Below, one piece after another: positions 48,759-58,262 of a DNA stretch of 64,000 nt; the stretch's first letter is position 1; each line of letters begins with the position of its first letter. Made by a program: the position numbers and the translations under genes. Source of the DNA: CG2-30-58-95 sp964618215 (GTDB lineage Bacteria > Chloroflexota > Anaerolineae > Anaerolineales > Villigracilaceae); NCBI GenBank assembly GCA_964618215.1, contig CAZTZE010000016.1:1-64000 (forward strand), given 5' to 3'. Below the pieces are notes generated by a model, which worked only from the letters and a program-made list of their open reading frames with translations, was not told the origin of the DNA and made no database searches.

Positions 48759-50441
48759 ATGCCATTTCACGCCAACTTTGCCTCGCGCCGCTCGCCCGTG
48801 ATGGGACGCGGCGGCATGGTGGCCACATCGCAGCCGCTGGCCGTGGCCGCCGGATTGGAAATCCTTGCCCAGGGCGGCAATGCCGCGGATGCAGCCGTAG
48901 CGACGGCCGCCGCGCTCAATGTGGCAGAGCCGACCTCGACCGGCATCGGCGGGGATTGTTTCGCTTTGTTCTACGACGCCAAAACAGGGCAAATCACCGC
49001 CCTCAACGGCTCCGGCCGCGCCCCGTCCGCGCTGACGCTGGAACGGTTGCAAAAAGAAGGGATGACGGAAATCCCGCCCTATCACCCCTACACCGTTACC
49101 GTCCCCGGGGCGTGCGCGGGTTGGTGCGACCTGATCGAGCGGCATGGCACATTGCCAATGGCCGATATTCTCGCACCGGCCATCCGGCTGGCTGAAGGAG
49201 GATTTCCGGTTGCGCCGATCACATCCTATTTCTGGCAGCGCGCCGCCGAACGGCAATTGAAAGAGGCGCTCAACGGTCCTGAAATGACGATTGACGGGCG
49301 TGGGCCAAAAGCGGGCGAAATATTTCGCAATCCGGGGCTGGCGCGCACCTTCAAGAAAGTAGCCGAAGGCGGCAAGCGGGTCTTCTACGAGGCTGAAATT
49401 GGCGAAGCGATTGCGGTCACAATTCAAAAAGCAGGCGGCTGCATGGCCATCGAAGATTTGGCCGCGCACACCTCAACGTGGGATACGCCCATCAGCGCCA
49501 CGTATGGCGGTCTGCGTCTGTGGGAATGTCCACCCAATGGGCAGGGGATCGCCGCGCTGCTCGCTTTGAACATTCTCGAAGGCTTCGACCTGCCCGCCGA
49601 CCCGCTCTCGGCCGACCGGCTGCATTTGGAAATCGAGGCCCTGCGCCTGGCTTTTGCGGATACGCGCTGGTACGTGGCCGACCCCCGACATCCACAGACC
49701 TCCGAGGTCTTTAAGACCTCGGAGGTCTATGCGGCATTGCTCTCCAAAGAATACGCCGCCGAACGGCGCAAGCTGATCCACCCCAAACGCGCCACCCTCG
49801 ACCAGCAACGCGGCGCGCCGCTGGCTGCCTCGGATACAGTCTACTTGTGCGTCATGGATAAATTTGGCAACGCCTGCTCGTTCATCAACAGCAATTACAT
49901 GGGCTTTGGCACCGGCATCGTCCCATCCGGTTGGGGCTTCACGCTGCAAAACCGCGGCCATAACTTCAGCCTCGACCCGGCGCATCCGAATGCGCTCGCG
50001 CCGGGGAAGAGGCCGTACCATACGATCATTCCGGCGTTAGTTACTAGAGAACAGAGAGTAGAGAATAGTCAGGGCCAACTAATCGCTACTCACCAATCTC
50101 TATTCTCTGCCTTCGGCGTCATGGGCGGCTTCATGCAGCCGCAGGGACATTTGCAGATTTTTCTCTCGCTGGCCGAGGGCCGCGACCCGCAATCCGCGCT
50201 GGATTTACCGCGCTTCTGCATCATGGATGGGACTTCCGGCGGCGTGGTTGCGCTCGAGGCCGGCATCCCAGCCGAGACAGTCGCCGATTTAACGCGGCGC
50301 GGGCACCAGGTCCGGGAAGTGACGGGCTGGGAACGGGCGCTCTTCGGGCGCGGGCAAATCATCCTGCGCGATCCGGAGAGCGGTGTCCTGACCGGCGGCT
50401 CCGACCCGCGCGCAGATGGCTGTGCAATGACTCTGGCTTGA
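48759..50441 (+). CDS. Gamma-glutamyltranspeptidase-like Ntn hydrolase
   Basis: 560 residues, no obvious signal peptide, so likely the cytoplasmic YwrD-like subgroup. Large-subunit start RRSPVMGRGGMVATSQPLAVAAGLEILAQGGNAADAAVA. The self-processing site is at ASDTVYLCVMDKFGNACSFINSNY, where Thr of DTVY would be the new N-terminal nucleophile; GTGIVPSGWGFTLQNRG and LAPGKRPYHTIIPAL follow. Cleaves gamma-glutamyl or related amide bonds; the substrate is not certain. Odd: a perfect 15-bp palindrome is coded in frame (TSEVFKTSEVYA, 49696-49728), and a filler insertion (LVTREQRVENSQGQLIATHQ) occurs at 50036-50118. Confidence 0.93.
   Translation: MPFHANFASRRSPVMGRGGMVATSQPLAVAAGLEILAQGGNAADAAVATAAALNVAEPTSTGIGGDCFALFYDAKTGQITALNGSGRAPSALTLERLQKEGMTEIPPYHPYTVTVPGACAGWCDLIERHGTLPMADILAPAIRLAEGGFPVAPITSYFWQRAAERQLKEALNGPEMTIDGRGPKAGEIFRNPGLARTFKKVAEGGKRVFYEAEIGEAIAVTIQKAGGCMAIEDLAAHTSTWDTPISATYGGLRLWECPPNGQGIAALLALNILEGFDLPADPLSADRLHLEIEALRLAFADTRWYVADPRHPQTSEVFKTSEVYAALLSKEYAAERRKLIHPKRATLDQQRGAPLAASDTVYLCVMDKFGNACSFINSNYMGFGTGIVPSGWGFTLQNRGHNFSLDPAHPNALAPGKRPYHTIIPALVTREQRVENSQGQLIATHQSLFSAFGVMGGFMQPQGHLQIFLSLAEGRDPQSALDLPRFCIMDGTSGGVVALEAGIPAETVADLTRRGHQVREVTGWERALFGRGQIILRDPESGVLTGGSDPRADGCAMTLA
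49696..49728. repeat. Perfect 33-bp palindrome inside the GGT gene
   Basis: AGACCTCCGAGGTCT, TTA, AGACCTCGGAGGTCT: two 15-bp arms with a 3-nt loop, each arm also nearly self-complementary. Coded as QTSEVFKTSEV. Looks like an inserted interspersed repeat. Confidence 0.85.
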
Positions 50442-50473
50442 GGATGGATAGTTGGATTTGTCTCAAATCCCAC

Positions 50474-50502
50474 TTGCATCTGTCATTTTCTCGTGCTATA
50501 AT
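50474..50502 (+). promoter_or_regulatory. Sigma-70 promoter of rho
   Basis: TTGCAT (50474-50479), 17-bp spacer, TATAAT (50497-50502). It predicts a leader of about 165 nt before rho. Confidence 0.75.
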
Positions 50503-50598
50503 GCGCATAACTCAAACGTGCTTGCCTCATCCACTCATTGGGATGACAAGTTAATTGCCTGTGAAAAATACCCAATCTTCTAAAATGAAATAGTTGTT

Positions 50599-50628
50599 TA
50601 CAAGCCCAGCAGTGGGGGCGCTTGTTTT
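50599..50628 (+). promoter_or_regulatory. Hairpin with T-run in the rho leader
   Basis: ACAAGC pairs with GCTTGT, with inner CCC/GGG pairing, followed by TTTTCG, about 50 nt before the rho ATG. A candidate attenuator; rho is autoregulated by leader termination in E. coli, but by a different mechanism. Confidence 0.45.
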
Positions 50629-50676
50629 CGTTCGCGTTCCTCCAATTCCAAAACCAGATTCCATCGAGAAAGCAAC

Positions 50677-51954
50677 ATGAACATACTTGAACTTGGAACC
50701 AAACCCCTGGCCGAACTCCGCGCGATGGCTAGAGACTTTAATGTGCCGAATGCCAACCGCTTGAAGAAAGAAGCGTTAATTCTGCGCATTCGCCAGATAG
50801 AGGCCGAGAAAGAAGGCCTTGAAGTGCGCGGAGGCATCCTCGAGATCATGAGTGAGGGGATCGGCTTCCTGCGCTCGGCGCGCTATCAGGTTGGCGAGGA
50901 CGATGTCTACGTCTCGCAGGCGCAATTACGCCGCTACGAAATGCGCTCCGGCGACCTGGTGATCGGCCACGTCCGCCCGCCGCGCGAATCCGAACGCCAT
51001 TATGGCCTGCTCAAGGTGGAAAGCGTCAACGGCGTGGACCCCGAGGAAGCCCGCCGGCGCCCGAGGTTCGAAGACCTGACGCCGATCTTCCCGGAAATAC
51101 GCTTTGACCTCGAAACCAGGGGGGATATATTATCCACGCGCTTGATCAACCTGATCGCTCCCATCGGACGCGGCCAACGCGGTTTGATCGTCTCGCCGCC
51201 CAAAGCGGGCAAGACGACCATCTTGAAAGAGCTTGCGAATTCGATTTCCACCAAATATCCCGATGTACACTTGATTGTCGCCTTGATCGGCGAGCGCCCC
51301 GAAGAAGTGACCGATATGGATCGCTCGGTGGATGCCGAGGTGATTGCCTCGACTTTCGACGAGCCGGTGACTTCTCATGTCCGCACCGCGGAAATCGCCC
51401 TCGACCGCGCCAAACGCCTGGTCGAGATTGGTCATCACGTGGTCATCTTGATCGATTCCATCACCCGCCTGGCGCGCGCCTACAACCTGGTGGTCAACCC
51501 GTCCGGGCGCACGCTCTCCGGTGGTATGGACCCCTCGGCGCTCTATCCGCCCAAACATTTTTTCGGGGCGGCGCGCAACATTGAAGAGGGCGGCTCATTG
51601 ACCATCATCGCCACCTGCATGGTGGATACGGGTTCCCGCCTCGACGACGTGGTCTACGAGGAATTCAAAGGCACCGGCAACATGGAGCTGCATCTTTCCC
51701 GCAAGCTTCAAGAGCGCCGCATTTTCCCCGCAGTGGATATCGAACGCTCCTCCACCCGCCGTGAAGAGTTGCTGCTCGGCCCGGATATCCTCCAGCGTGT
51801 TTGGTTGATGCGGCGGATGTACATTCAGATGATTTCTACGCCGCCGCAAGGCGCGGGCATGGATACCTCCGTGGCGACCGAAGCCATCCTGCAACGCTTA
51901 TCCAGGTCGAAGAACAATCAGGAATTCATGGAAAATCTAACCGAATCGCTATGA
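50677..51954 (+). CDS. rho: Transcription termination factor Rho
   Basis: 425 residues. Rho N-terminal SAP-like domain (KPLAELRAMARDFNVPNANRLKKEALILRI), cold-shock-like RNA-binding domain (GGILEIMSEGIGFLRSARYQVGEDDVYVSQAQLRRYEMRSGD), and RecA-type ATPase: Walker A SPPKAGKTTILKE, Walker B HHVVILIDSITRLARAYN, Q-loop region SGRTLSGGMDPSALYPPKHFFGAARN. Compact, without the long insertions seen in actinobacterial Rho. Hexameric RNA helicase that ends transcription. The next gene starts within its stop codon (ATGA). AGAAAGCAAC is a poor Shine-Dalgarno. Confidence 0.97.
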   Translation: MNILELGTKPLAELRAMARDFNVPNANRLKKEALILRIRQIEAEKEGLEVRGGILEIMSEGIGFLRSARYQVGEDDVYVSQAQLRRYEMRSGDLVIGHVRPPRESERHYGLLKVESVNGVDPEEARRRPRFEDLTPIFPEIRFDLETRGDILSTRLINLIAPIGRGQRGLIVSPPKAGKTTILKELANSISTKYPDVHLIVALIGERPEEVTDMDRSVDAEVIASTFDEPVTSHVRTAEIALDRAKRLVEIGHHVVILIDSITRLARAYNLVVNPSGRTLSGGMDPSALYPPKHFFGAARNIEEGGSLTIIATCMVDTGSRLDDVVYEEFKGTGNMELHLSRKLQERRIFPAVDIERSSTRREELLLGPDILQRVWLMRRMYIQMISTPPQGAGMDTSVATEAILQRLSRSKNNQEFMENLTESL

Positions 51955-53057
51955 ACCCGGCTGGCCGAGTAGGTGCTGCGCATAAAAATACCCAATCCTC
52001 CCGCCTGTTTGGTCTGATCAGTTGGGCCGCGACCGGGCTGATCGTCATCTCGCTCTTGGGTTTTACATTTTGGAGCATCCAGCCTCCAGAAATTCCGGCC
52101 CCGCCGGAAGCAACCCCGACTGCCGCTAGGCCTTCGGCAGATGGGCTGACCCCCGAAGACCTATCGGCGCTGCCTTTAAGTATCCCTTCTGCTGCCGGTG
52201 GACCTTCGGCAATCAGAGGCATCACTCGTCTGGCCTCCTTGAAGACTAATATCCCTGTGCAGCCGCGCTATCAACCCGAAGAATATAAGGTCAAACGCGG
52301 CGACTCGGTCTTTGGCATTGCCAAGCAATTCAGCATAAAACCAGAGACATTGCTCTGGGCGAATTACGACCTCCTTCAAGACAGCCCGGATAGTATCCGT
52401 GTCGGTCAGGTTCTAAAGATCCCTCCGGTGGATGGCGTCTTTTACCAATGGCAGGCAGGCGACACAATCGAATCCATTGCCAGTAAATTCAAAGCCACCC
52501 CGGATGACATTCTGGATTGGCCCGGTAATGATTTTGACTTGACGAATCCTGAGATCAAAACAGGCGCTGACGTGATGATACCGGGCGGACATCGTGAGTT
52601 TGTCCAGTGGATCATACCGACCGTGGCGCGCGGCCGTTCCGGTACAGCCGGTGTAGGCGGGAGCGCGTGCGGCGGCGGGCCGGTGGGCAGCGGCGCATTT
52701 GTCTGGCCGGCGAGCAACCGTTATCTATCCGGCAATGATTACTGGTCTGGACATTTAGCTATAGACATCGCGGCTGGCGAGGGCGCTGGAGTTATGGCTG
52801 CCGACAGCGGTGTGGTGACAATGGCTCAAAGCGGCTGGAACTACGGTTACGGCAACGTGATCATGATAGATCACGGCACTGGCTATGTCACGCTGTATGC
52901 CCACCTCAGCCAAATAAATGTTGTCCCATGTCAGGGTGTCTACGCGGGAAATTTGATCGGTCTGTCCGGGAACACGGGCAACTCGTCTGGCGCGCACCTG
53001 CATTTTGAAGTGCGCCTGAATGGTGGGTTTGTCAACCCATGGTACGTGCTGCCGTAA
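51951..53057 (+). CDS. LysM plus M23 peptidase envelope protein
   Basis: 368 residues, overlapping the rho stop by 4 nt. The first residues MNPAGRVGAAHKNTQSSR are the translation of a CCGAGTAGG repeat. One TM (SWAATGLIVISLLGFTFWSI), a Pro/Ala linker, two LysM domains (EYKVKRGDSVFGIAKQFSI...VGQVLKIPP; YQWQAGDTIESIASKFKA...ADVMIPG), then a peptidase M23 domain: HLAIDIAAG (HxxxD), GYVTLYAHLSQ, SGAHLHFEVRLNGG (HxH). All zinc ligands are present, so it is probably an active endopeptidase for peptidoglycan cross-links, or a regulator of one. Confidence 0.94.
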   Translation: MNPAGRVGAAHKNTQSSRLFGLISWAATGLIVISLLGFTFWSIQPPEIPAPPEATPTAARPSADGLTPEDLSALPLSIPSAAGGPSAIRGITRLASLKTNIPVQPRYQPEEYKVKRGDSVFGIAKQFSIKPETLLWANYDLLQDSPDSIRVGQVLKIPPVDGVFYQWQAGDTIESIASKFKATPDDILDWPGNDFDLTNPEIKTGADVMIPGGHREFVQWIIPTVARGRSGTAGVGGSACGGGPVGSGAFVWPASNRYLSGNDYWSGHLAIDIAAGEGAGVMAADSGVVTMAQSGWNYGYGNVIMIDHGTGYVTLYAHLSQINVVPCQGVYAGNLIGLSGNTGNSSGAHLHFEVRLNGGFVNPWYVLP

Positions 53058-53060
53058 GCT

Positions 53061-53936
53061 GTGAACCACTTAACTGAACATGGGCTGCGAAAGACCCTTT
53101 CTGATCTGCCTCTGGGTGGAATCCGTTTTCTTAAGCAGACCGGCTCGACCAATGACGTCGCCCTGGCCTGGGCTGCCGAGGGCGCAGCCGACCTGTCGCT
53201 GGTCGTGGCGGAAGAGCAAACTGCCGGCCGCGGACGCTTTGGGCGTAAGTGGGTCACACCACCTGGAACTGCCCTGGCTTTCAGCCTGATACTGCGTCCC
53301 CGGCCTGTGGAGCGGGATGTCATCCCGCTCTACTCGGCCCTGGGTGCGTTGGCAATCGCAACTACGCTGGAAGAAAAATACGCTCTAAAACCAGAGATCA
53401 AATGGCCGAATGATGTCCTGCTGGCGCGGCAGAAGGTATCGGGGATACTGGCTGAGGCTGTCTGGCTGGAAAATCGGGTCGAGAGTGTGGTGCTGGGGAT
53501 CGGGCTGAATGTGCGTGCTGAAGCCATCCCTTCGGCAGAATCCTTTAGTTTCCCGGCCATCAGCCTGGAAACAGTGACCGGTCAAAGCATAGAGCGGATA
53601 AAGCTGCTTGACGCTATTCTCACGGCTCTCATCGCCTGGCGCCCGCGAGTGGGATGCGGGGAATTCATCAGAGCTTGGGAAGATCGCCTGGCCTTCCGCG
53701 GAGAGTGGGTCCAAGTTTGGGCGGAAGACCAGCGACAACAAATGCTGTCTCGCACCGGCGTCCACAGGATCGCTTCGCTGATGCCGCCGTTGTTCGCGGC
53801 ACGAACGGTGCTACGCTCGGTTCGCGCCGGACAGGTCGAGGGGCTGGATCGTGACGGGAGTCTGCGGCTGCGGTCGCCGGAAGGGGAGTCCTTTTCGGTG
53901 CGCTTTGGGGAAGTCCACCTGCGTCCGGTTGTATAG
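53061..53936 (+). CDS. birA: Biotin-[acetyl-CoA-carboxylase] ligase
   Basis: 291 residues from a GTG, 3 nt after the previous stop. Catalytic domain motifs of BirA: FLKQTGSTNDVALAWA, EEQTAGRGRFGRKWVTPPGTALAFSLILRP (GRGRxGRxW biotinyl-AMP loop), IKWPNDVLLARQKVSGILAEAVW, and VVLGIGLNVRAEAIP. It lacks the N-terminal DNA-binding domain, so it is a class I ligase and not a biotin-operon repressor. The C-terminal SH3-like domain is present (GLDRDGSLRLRSPEGESFSVRFGEVHLRPV), with an odd insertion (VHRIASLMPPLFAARTVLRS) before it. Confidence 0.95.
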   Translation: MNHLTEHGLRKTLSDLPLGGIRFLKQTGSTNDVALAWAAEGAADLSLVVAEEQTAGRGRFGRKWVTPPGTALAFSLILRPRPVERDVIPLYSALGALAIATTLEEKYALKPEIKWPNDVLLARQKVSGILAEAVWLENRVESVVLGIGLNVRAEAIPSAESFSFPAISLETVTGQSIERIKLLDAILTALIAWRPRVGCGEFIRAWEDRLAFRGEWVQVWAEDQRQQMLSRTGVHRIASLMPPLFAARTVLRSVRAGQVEGLDRDGSLRLRSPEGESFSVRFGEVHLRPVV

Positions 53937-53966
53937 TTGGACGAGATACTATCTCGTCCCTACTAT

Positions 53967-54028
53967 GGTTGCGGATGGAAGCCGCGTTATAGTATTACTC
54001 TTCGGTTGCGGCTGGAGGCCGCGCTATG
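53967..54028. repeat. Two GGTTGCGG-type repeats with TATAGTATTACTCT between
   Basis: GGTTGCGGATGGAAGCCGCG at 53967 and GGTTGCGGCTGGAGGCCGCG at 54004, joined by TATAGTATTACTCT (53988-54002), the terminal part of the 44-bp repeat seen at 6951, 43309 and 57192. Shows that the two repeat families are found as neighbours. Confidence 0.75.
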
Positions 54029-54072
54029 ATATACTTTTGTAAGACAATTTGCCCTGAAAAGCGAGGTTTCCC

Positions 54073-54303
54073 ATGCTGGATAATTTACGCGACCAGGCCT
54101 CCTCGTCGCAATTTTATGAAGAGGCGGCTGTTCCCGCTCGTAGAGAGGAAATACATGCCCCCAAGTCTTCTTTAGACAGAATCTTGGGAGTGAATGCCCA
54201 GCAACGCTTCGTCCTGGCATTGATGCTTTCATTTGTGATTTGTCTGCTAGGGGTGATGTTTCTCCTGGTGATGGGGAAAATCGTCCCGCCGTTTCTGTAT
54301 TAG
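54073..54303 (+). CDS. Small single-TM protein
   Basis: 76 residues. A charged N-terminal half (MLDNLRDQASSSQFYEEAA, PARREEIHAPKSSLDRILG) and one C-terminal TM segment (QRFVLALMLSFVICLLGVMFLLVMGKIVPPF). GCGAGG lies 8 nt before the ATG. Not a recognised family. Strong promoter-like GATATACT about 45 bp upstream. It stands alone between birA and the convergent gyrA. Confidence 0.75.
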   Translation: MLDNLRDQASSSQFYEEAAVPARREEIHAPKSSLDRILGVNAQQRFVLALMLSFVICLLGVMFLLVMGKIVPPFLY

Positions 54304-54338
54304 AACCCTCACTTCATTATTTCACCCGCGGTTGAAAA

Positions 54339-54395
54339 CGTCCCGCAGGCTGTCCGCTGACATCCAAAACCGGCTCAAATTCAGCCTGCGGGACG
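54339..54395. terminator. Long inverted repeat between convergent genes
   Basis: CGTCCCGCAGGCTG (54339-54352) and CAGCCTGCGGGACG (54382-54395) are perfect 14-bp arms with a 29-nt loop. It lies between the small TM protein gene and gyrA; no T-run, so it may be a repeat as much as a terminator. Confidence 0.5.
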
Positions 54396-54420
54396 CTACA
54401 TAGTAGCCTACTGGCTACCA

Positions 54421-57027
<2,607 letters not shown>

Positions 57028-57140
57028 AAATGCCTCGTAATCTAGTCTTTCACACAGAGAACGCAGAGAACGTAGAGAAATAAGATTCGTCTCCGCGTCC
57101 TTAGCGCTCTCTGCCGAGTAAGCCTTTGGCGGTAAATTTT

Positions 57141-57234
57141 GTAACGCGGAATTCATTCCGCAACCAAATGGCGATATGAATATCGCGCTACAAAATCTTC
57201 GCGATTGTGATAATTTTTCAAGAGTAATACTATA
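57141..57234. repeat. 94-bp dispersed repeat, copy 2
   Basis: Near-identical to 43258-43352: same GCGGAATTCATTCCGC palindrome, GCGATATGAATATCGC palindrome and AAAATCTTCGCG...TAATACTATA end. As in copy 1, a CCGAGTAGG inverted repeat follows closely. Confidence 0.8.
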
Positions 57235-57238
57235 ACAG

Positions 57239-57268
57239 CCGAGTAGGCCTTGCGCAGCACCTACTCGG
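57239..57268. repeat. CCGAGTAGG inverted-repeat element, short form
   Basis: CCGAGTAGG (57239-57247) and CCTACTCGG (57260-57268) with CCTTGCGCAGCA between; the right half reads GCGCAGCACCTACTCGG, the same as the in-gene copies. Confidence 0.8.
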
Positions 57269-57294
57269 TCGGCGTAACGATTATACCTCGATAC

Positions 57295-57323
57295 TTGCAA
57301 AATAAGGTTGTGGCGGTTATAAT
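57295..57323 (+). promoter_or_regulatory. Promoter of tRNA-Pro
   Basis: TTGCAA (57295-57300), exactly 17 bp, TATAAT (57318-57323); the tRNA begins 31 bp downstream. Confidence 0.8.
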
Positions 57324-57353
57324 CCCGCCTGCCGAAGGACTACTCGGTTTGAT

Positions 57354-57428
57354 CGGGGTGTGGCTCAGTTTGGCTAGAGCACGCGGTTCGGGACCGCGAG
57401 GTCGGCGGTTCGAATCCGCCCGCCCCGA
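57354..57428 (+). tRNA. tRNA-Pro (anticodon CGG)
   Basis: Acceptor CGGGGTG/CGCCCCG, D-arm GCTC/GAGC, anticodon stem CGCGG/CCGCG with loop TTCGGGA (anticodon CGG), T-arm with TTCGAAT, discriminator A. CCA not encoded. A consensus promoter lies upstream and a terminator downstream. Confidence 0.95.
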
Positions 57429-57436
57429 CAAAAGAG

Positions 57437-57467
57437 AAACCGCTGATCTGCAAAGGTCGGCGGTTTT
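57437..57467 (+). terminator. Terminator of tRNA-Pro
   Basis: AAACCGC (57437-57443) pairs with GCGGTTT (57460-57466), followed by TTCC, 8 nt after the tRNA. Confidence 0.65.
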
Positions 57468-57536
57468 CCATGCGCAGCACCTACCCGGTACGGGATTTTT
57501 TCAAGCAGACTTGTAAATTAATCATCCGGAAAACCA

Positions 57537-58235
57537 ATGCACATTGACCAGCTCATTCGCACTCGTCGCAGAACGATCACCCTGATTGTCGAACGGGATG
57601 GCCGGCTGGTGGTTCGAGCGCCATTGCACGTGACCGACGGACAGATCCATAAGTTTGCCGAGAGCAAAGCGGATTGGATCAAGGCGAAACAAGCCCAGGC
57701 GAAGAATAACTCAGCAGTTGCCCGCAAGCGATACGTCGAAGGGGAAGAATTCCTTTACCTGGGGAAAGTTTATCCCTTGGTGTTCGTCAATCATGGTAGC
57801 CGACTGCGCTACCATCACCAAAAACCTGCGCTCGTCCATAATAACAAATTCTTTTTGGCGCAGACCGCTTTGCCCCGCGCCAGGCAGCTCTTCGTTGGAT
57901 GGTATAAAGAACAGGCTCTGCGGGTAATTTCTGAGCGCGTCAATTTGTATGCAGCCAAATATGGGTATACCTGTCGCCAGGTTAAGATCACCTCCGCGCG
58001 CACGCGCTGGGGTTCGTGCAGCCCGAATGGAAACTTGAGTTTCACCTGGCGGCTGGTGATGGCGCCCCTGGCGGTGATTGATTACGTCGTCGTGCATGAA
58101 TTGGTTCATCTGAAAGTGAAGAACCACTCGAAAAACTTCTGGGGGCAGGTGGGGGAGATCATGCCTGATTACAAGCAGTATATTGCCTGGCTGAAGGCGA
58201 ATGGTCCGTTTTTGACGTTGGATGCTGGTAGGTAA
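57537..58235 (+). CDS. YgjP/DUF45-type metallopeptidase (SprT-like)
   Basis: 232 residues. The zinc-binding motif VVHELVHLKVKNHSKNFW (HExxH then H) and the preceding ITSARTRWGSCSPNGNLSFTWRLVMAPLAVIDYV are diagnostic of the DUF45/YgjP family (M48-like). The N-terminal part IRTRRRTITLIVERDGRLVVRAPLHV is typical. The active site is intact. Between residues about 85 and 97 the gene reads through a GGTAGCC...GGCTACC-like repeat (coding NHGSRLRYHHQK). The family is linked to nucleotide or protein quality control, but the role is unproven. GGAAAACC lies before the ATG. Confidence 0.93.
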   Translation: MHIDQLIRTRRRTITLIVERDGRLVVRAPLHVTDGQIHKFAESKADWIKAKQAQAKNNSAVARKRYVEGEEFLYLGKVYPLVFVNHGSRLRYHHQKPALVHNNKFFLAQTALPRARQLFVGWYKEQALRVISERVNLYAAKYGYTCRQVKITSARTRWGSCSPNGNLSFTWRLVMAPLAVIDYVVVHELVHLKVKNHSKNFWGQVGEIMPDYKQYIAWLKANGPFLTLDAGR

Positions 58236-58262
58236 CAGTCACTTACAATCGCTTTCACTTAC

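Larger units (their letters stand above)
57028..57353. other. Repeat-filled spacer between gyrA and tRNA-Pro
   Basis: No gene. In order: CACAGAGAACGCAGAGAACG filler (57050-57080), a CCGAGTAAGCC half-repeat (57113), the 94-bp repeat copy 2 (57141-57234), a CCGAGTAGG inverted repeat (57239-57268), the tRNA promoter (57295-57323) and another half-repeat (57331-57347). The gyrA promoter must lie among these; I could not pick it. Confidence 0.7.
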
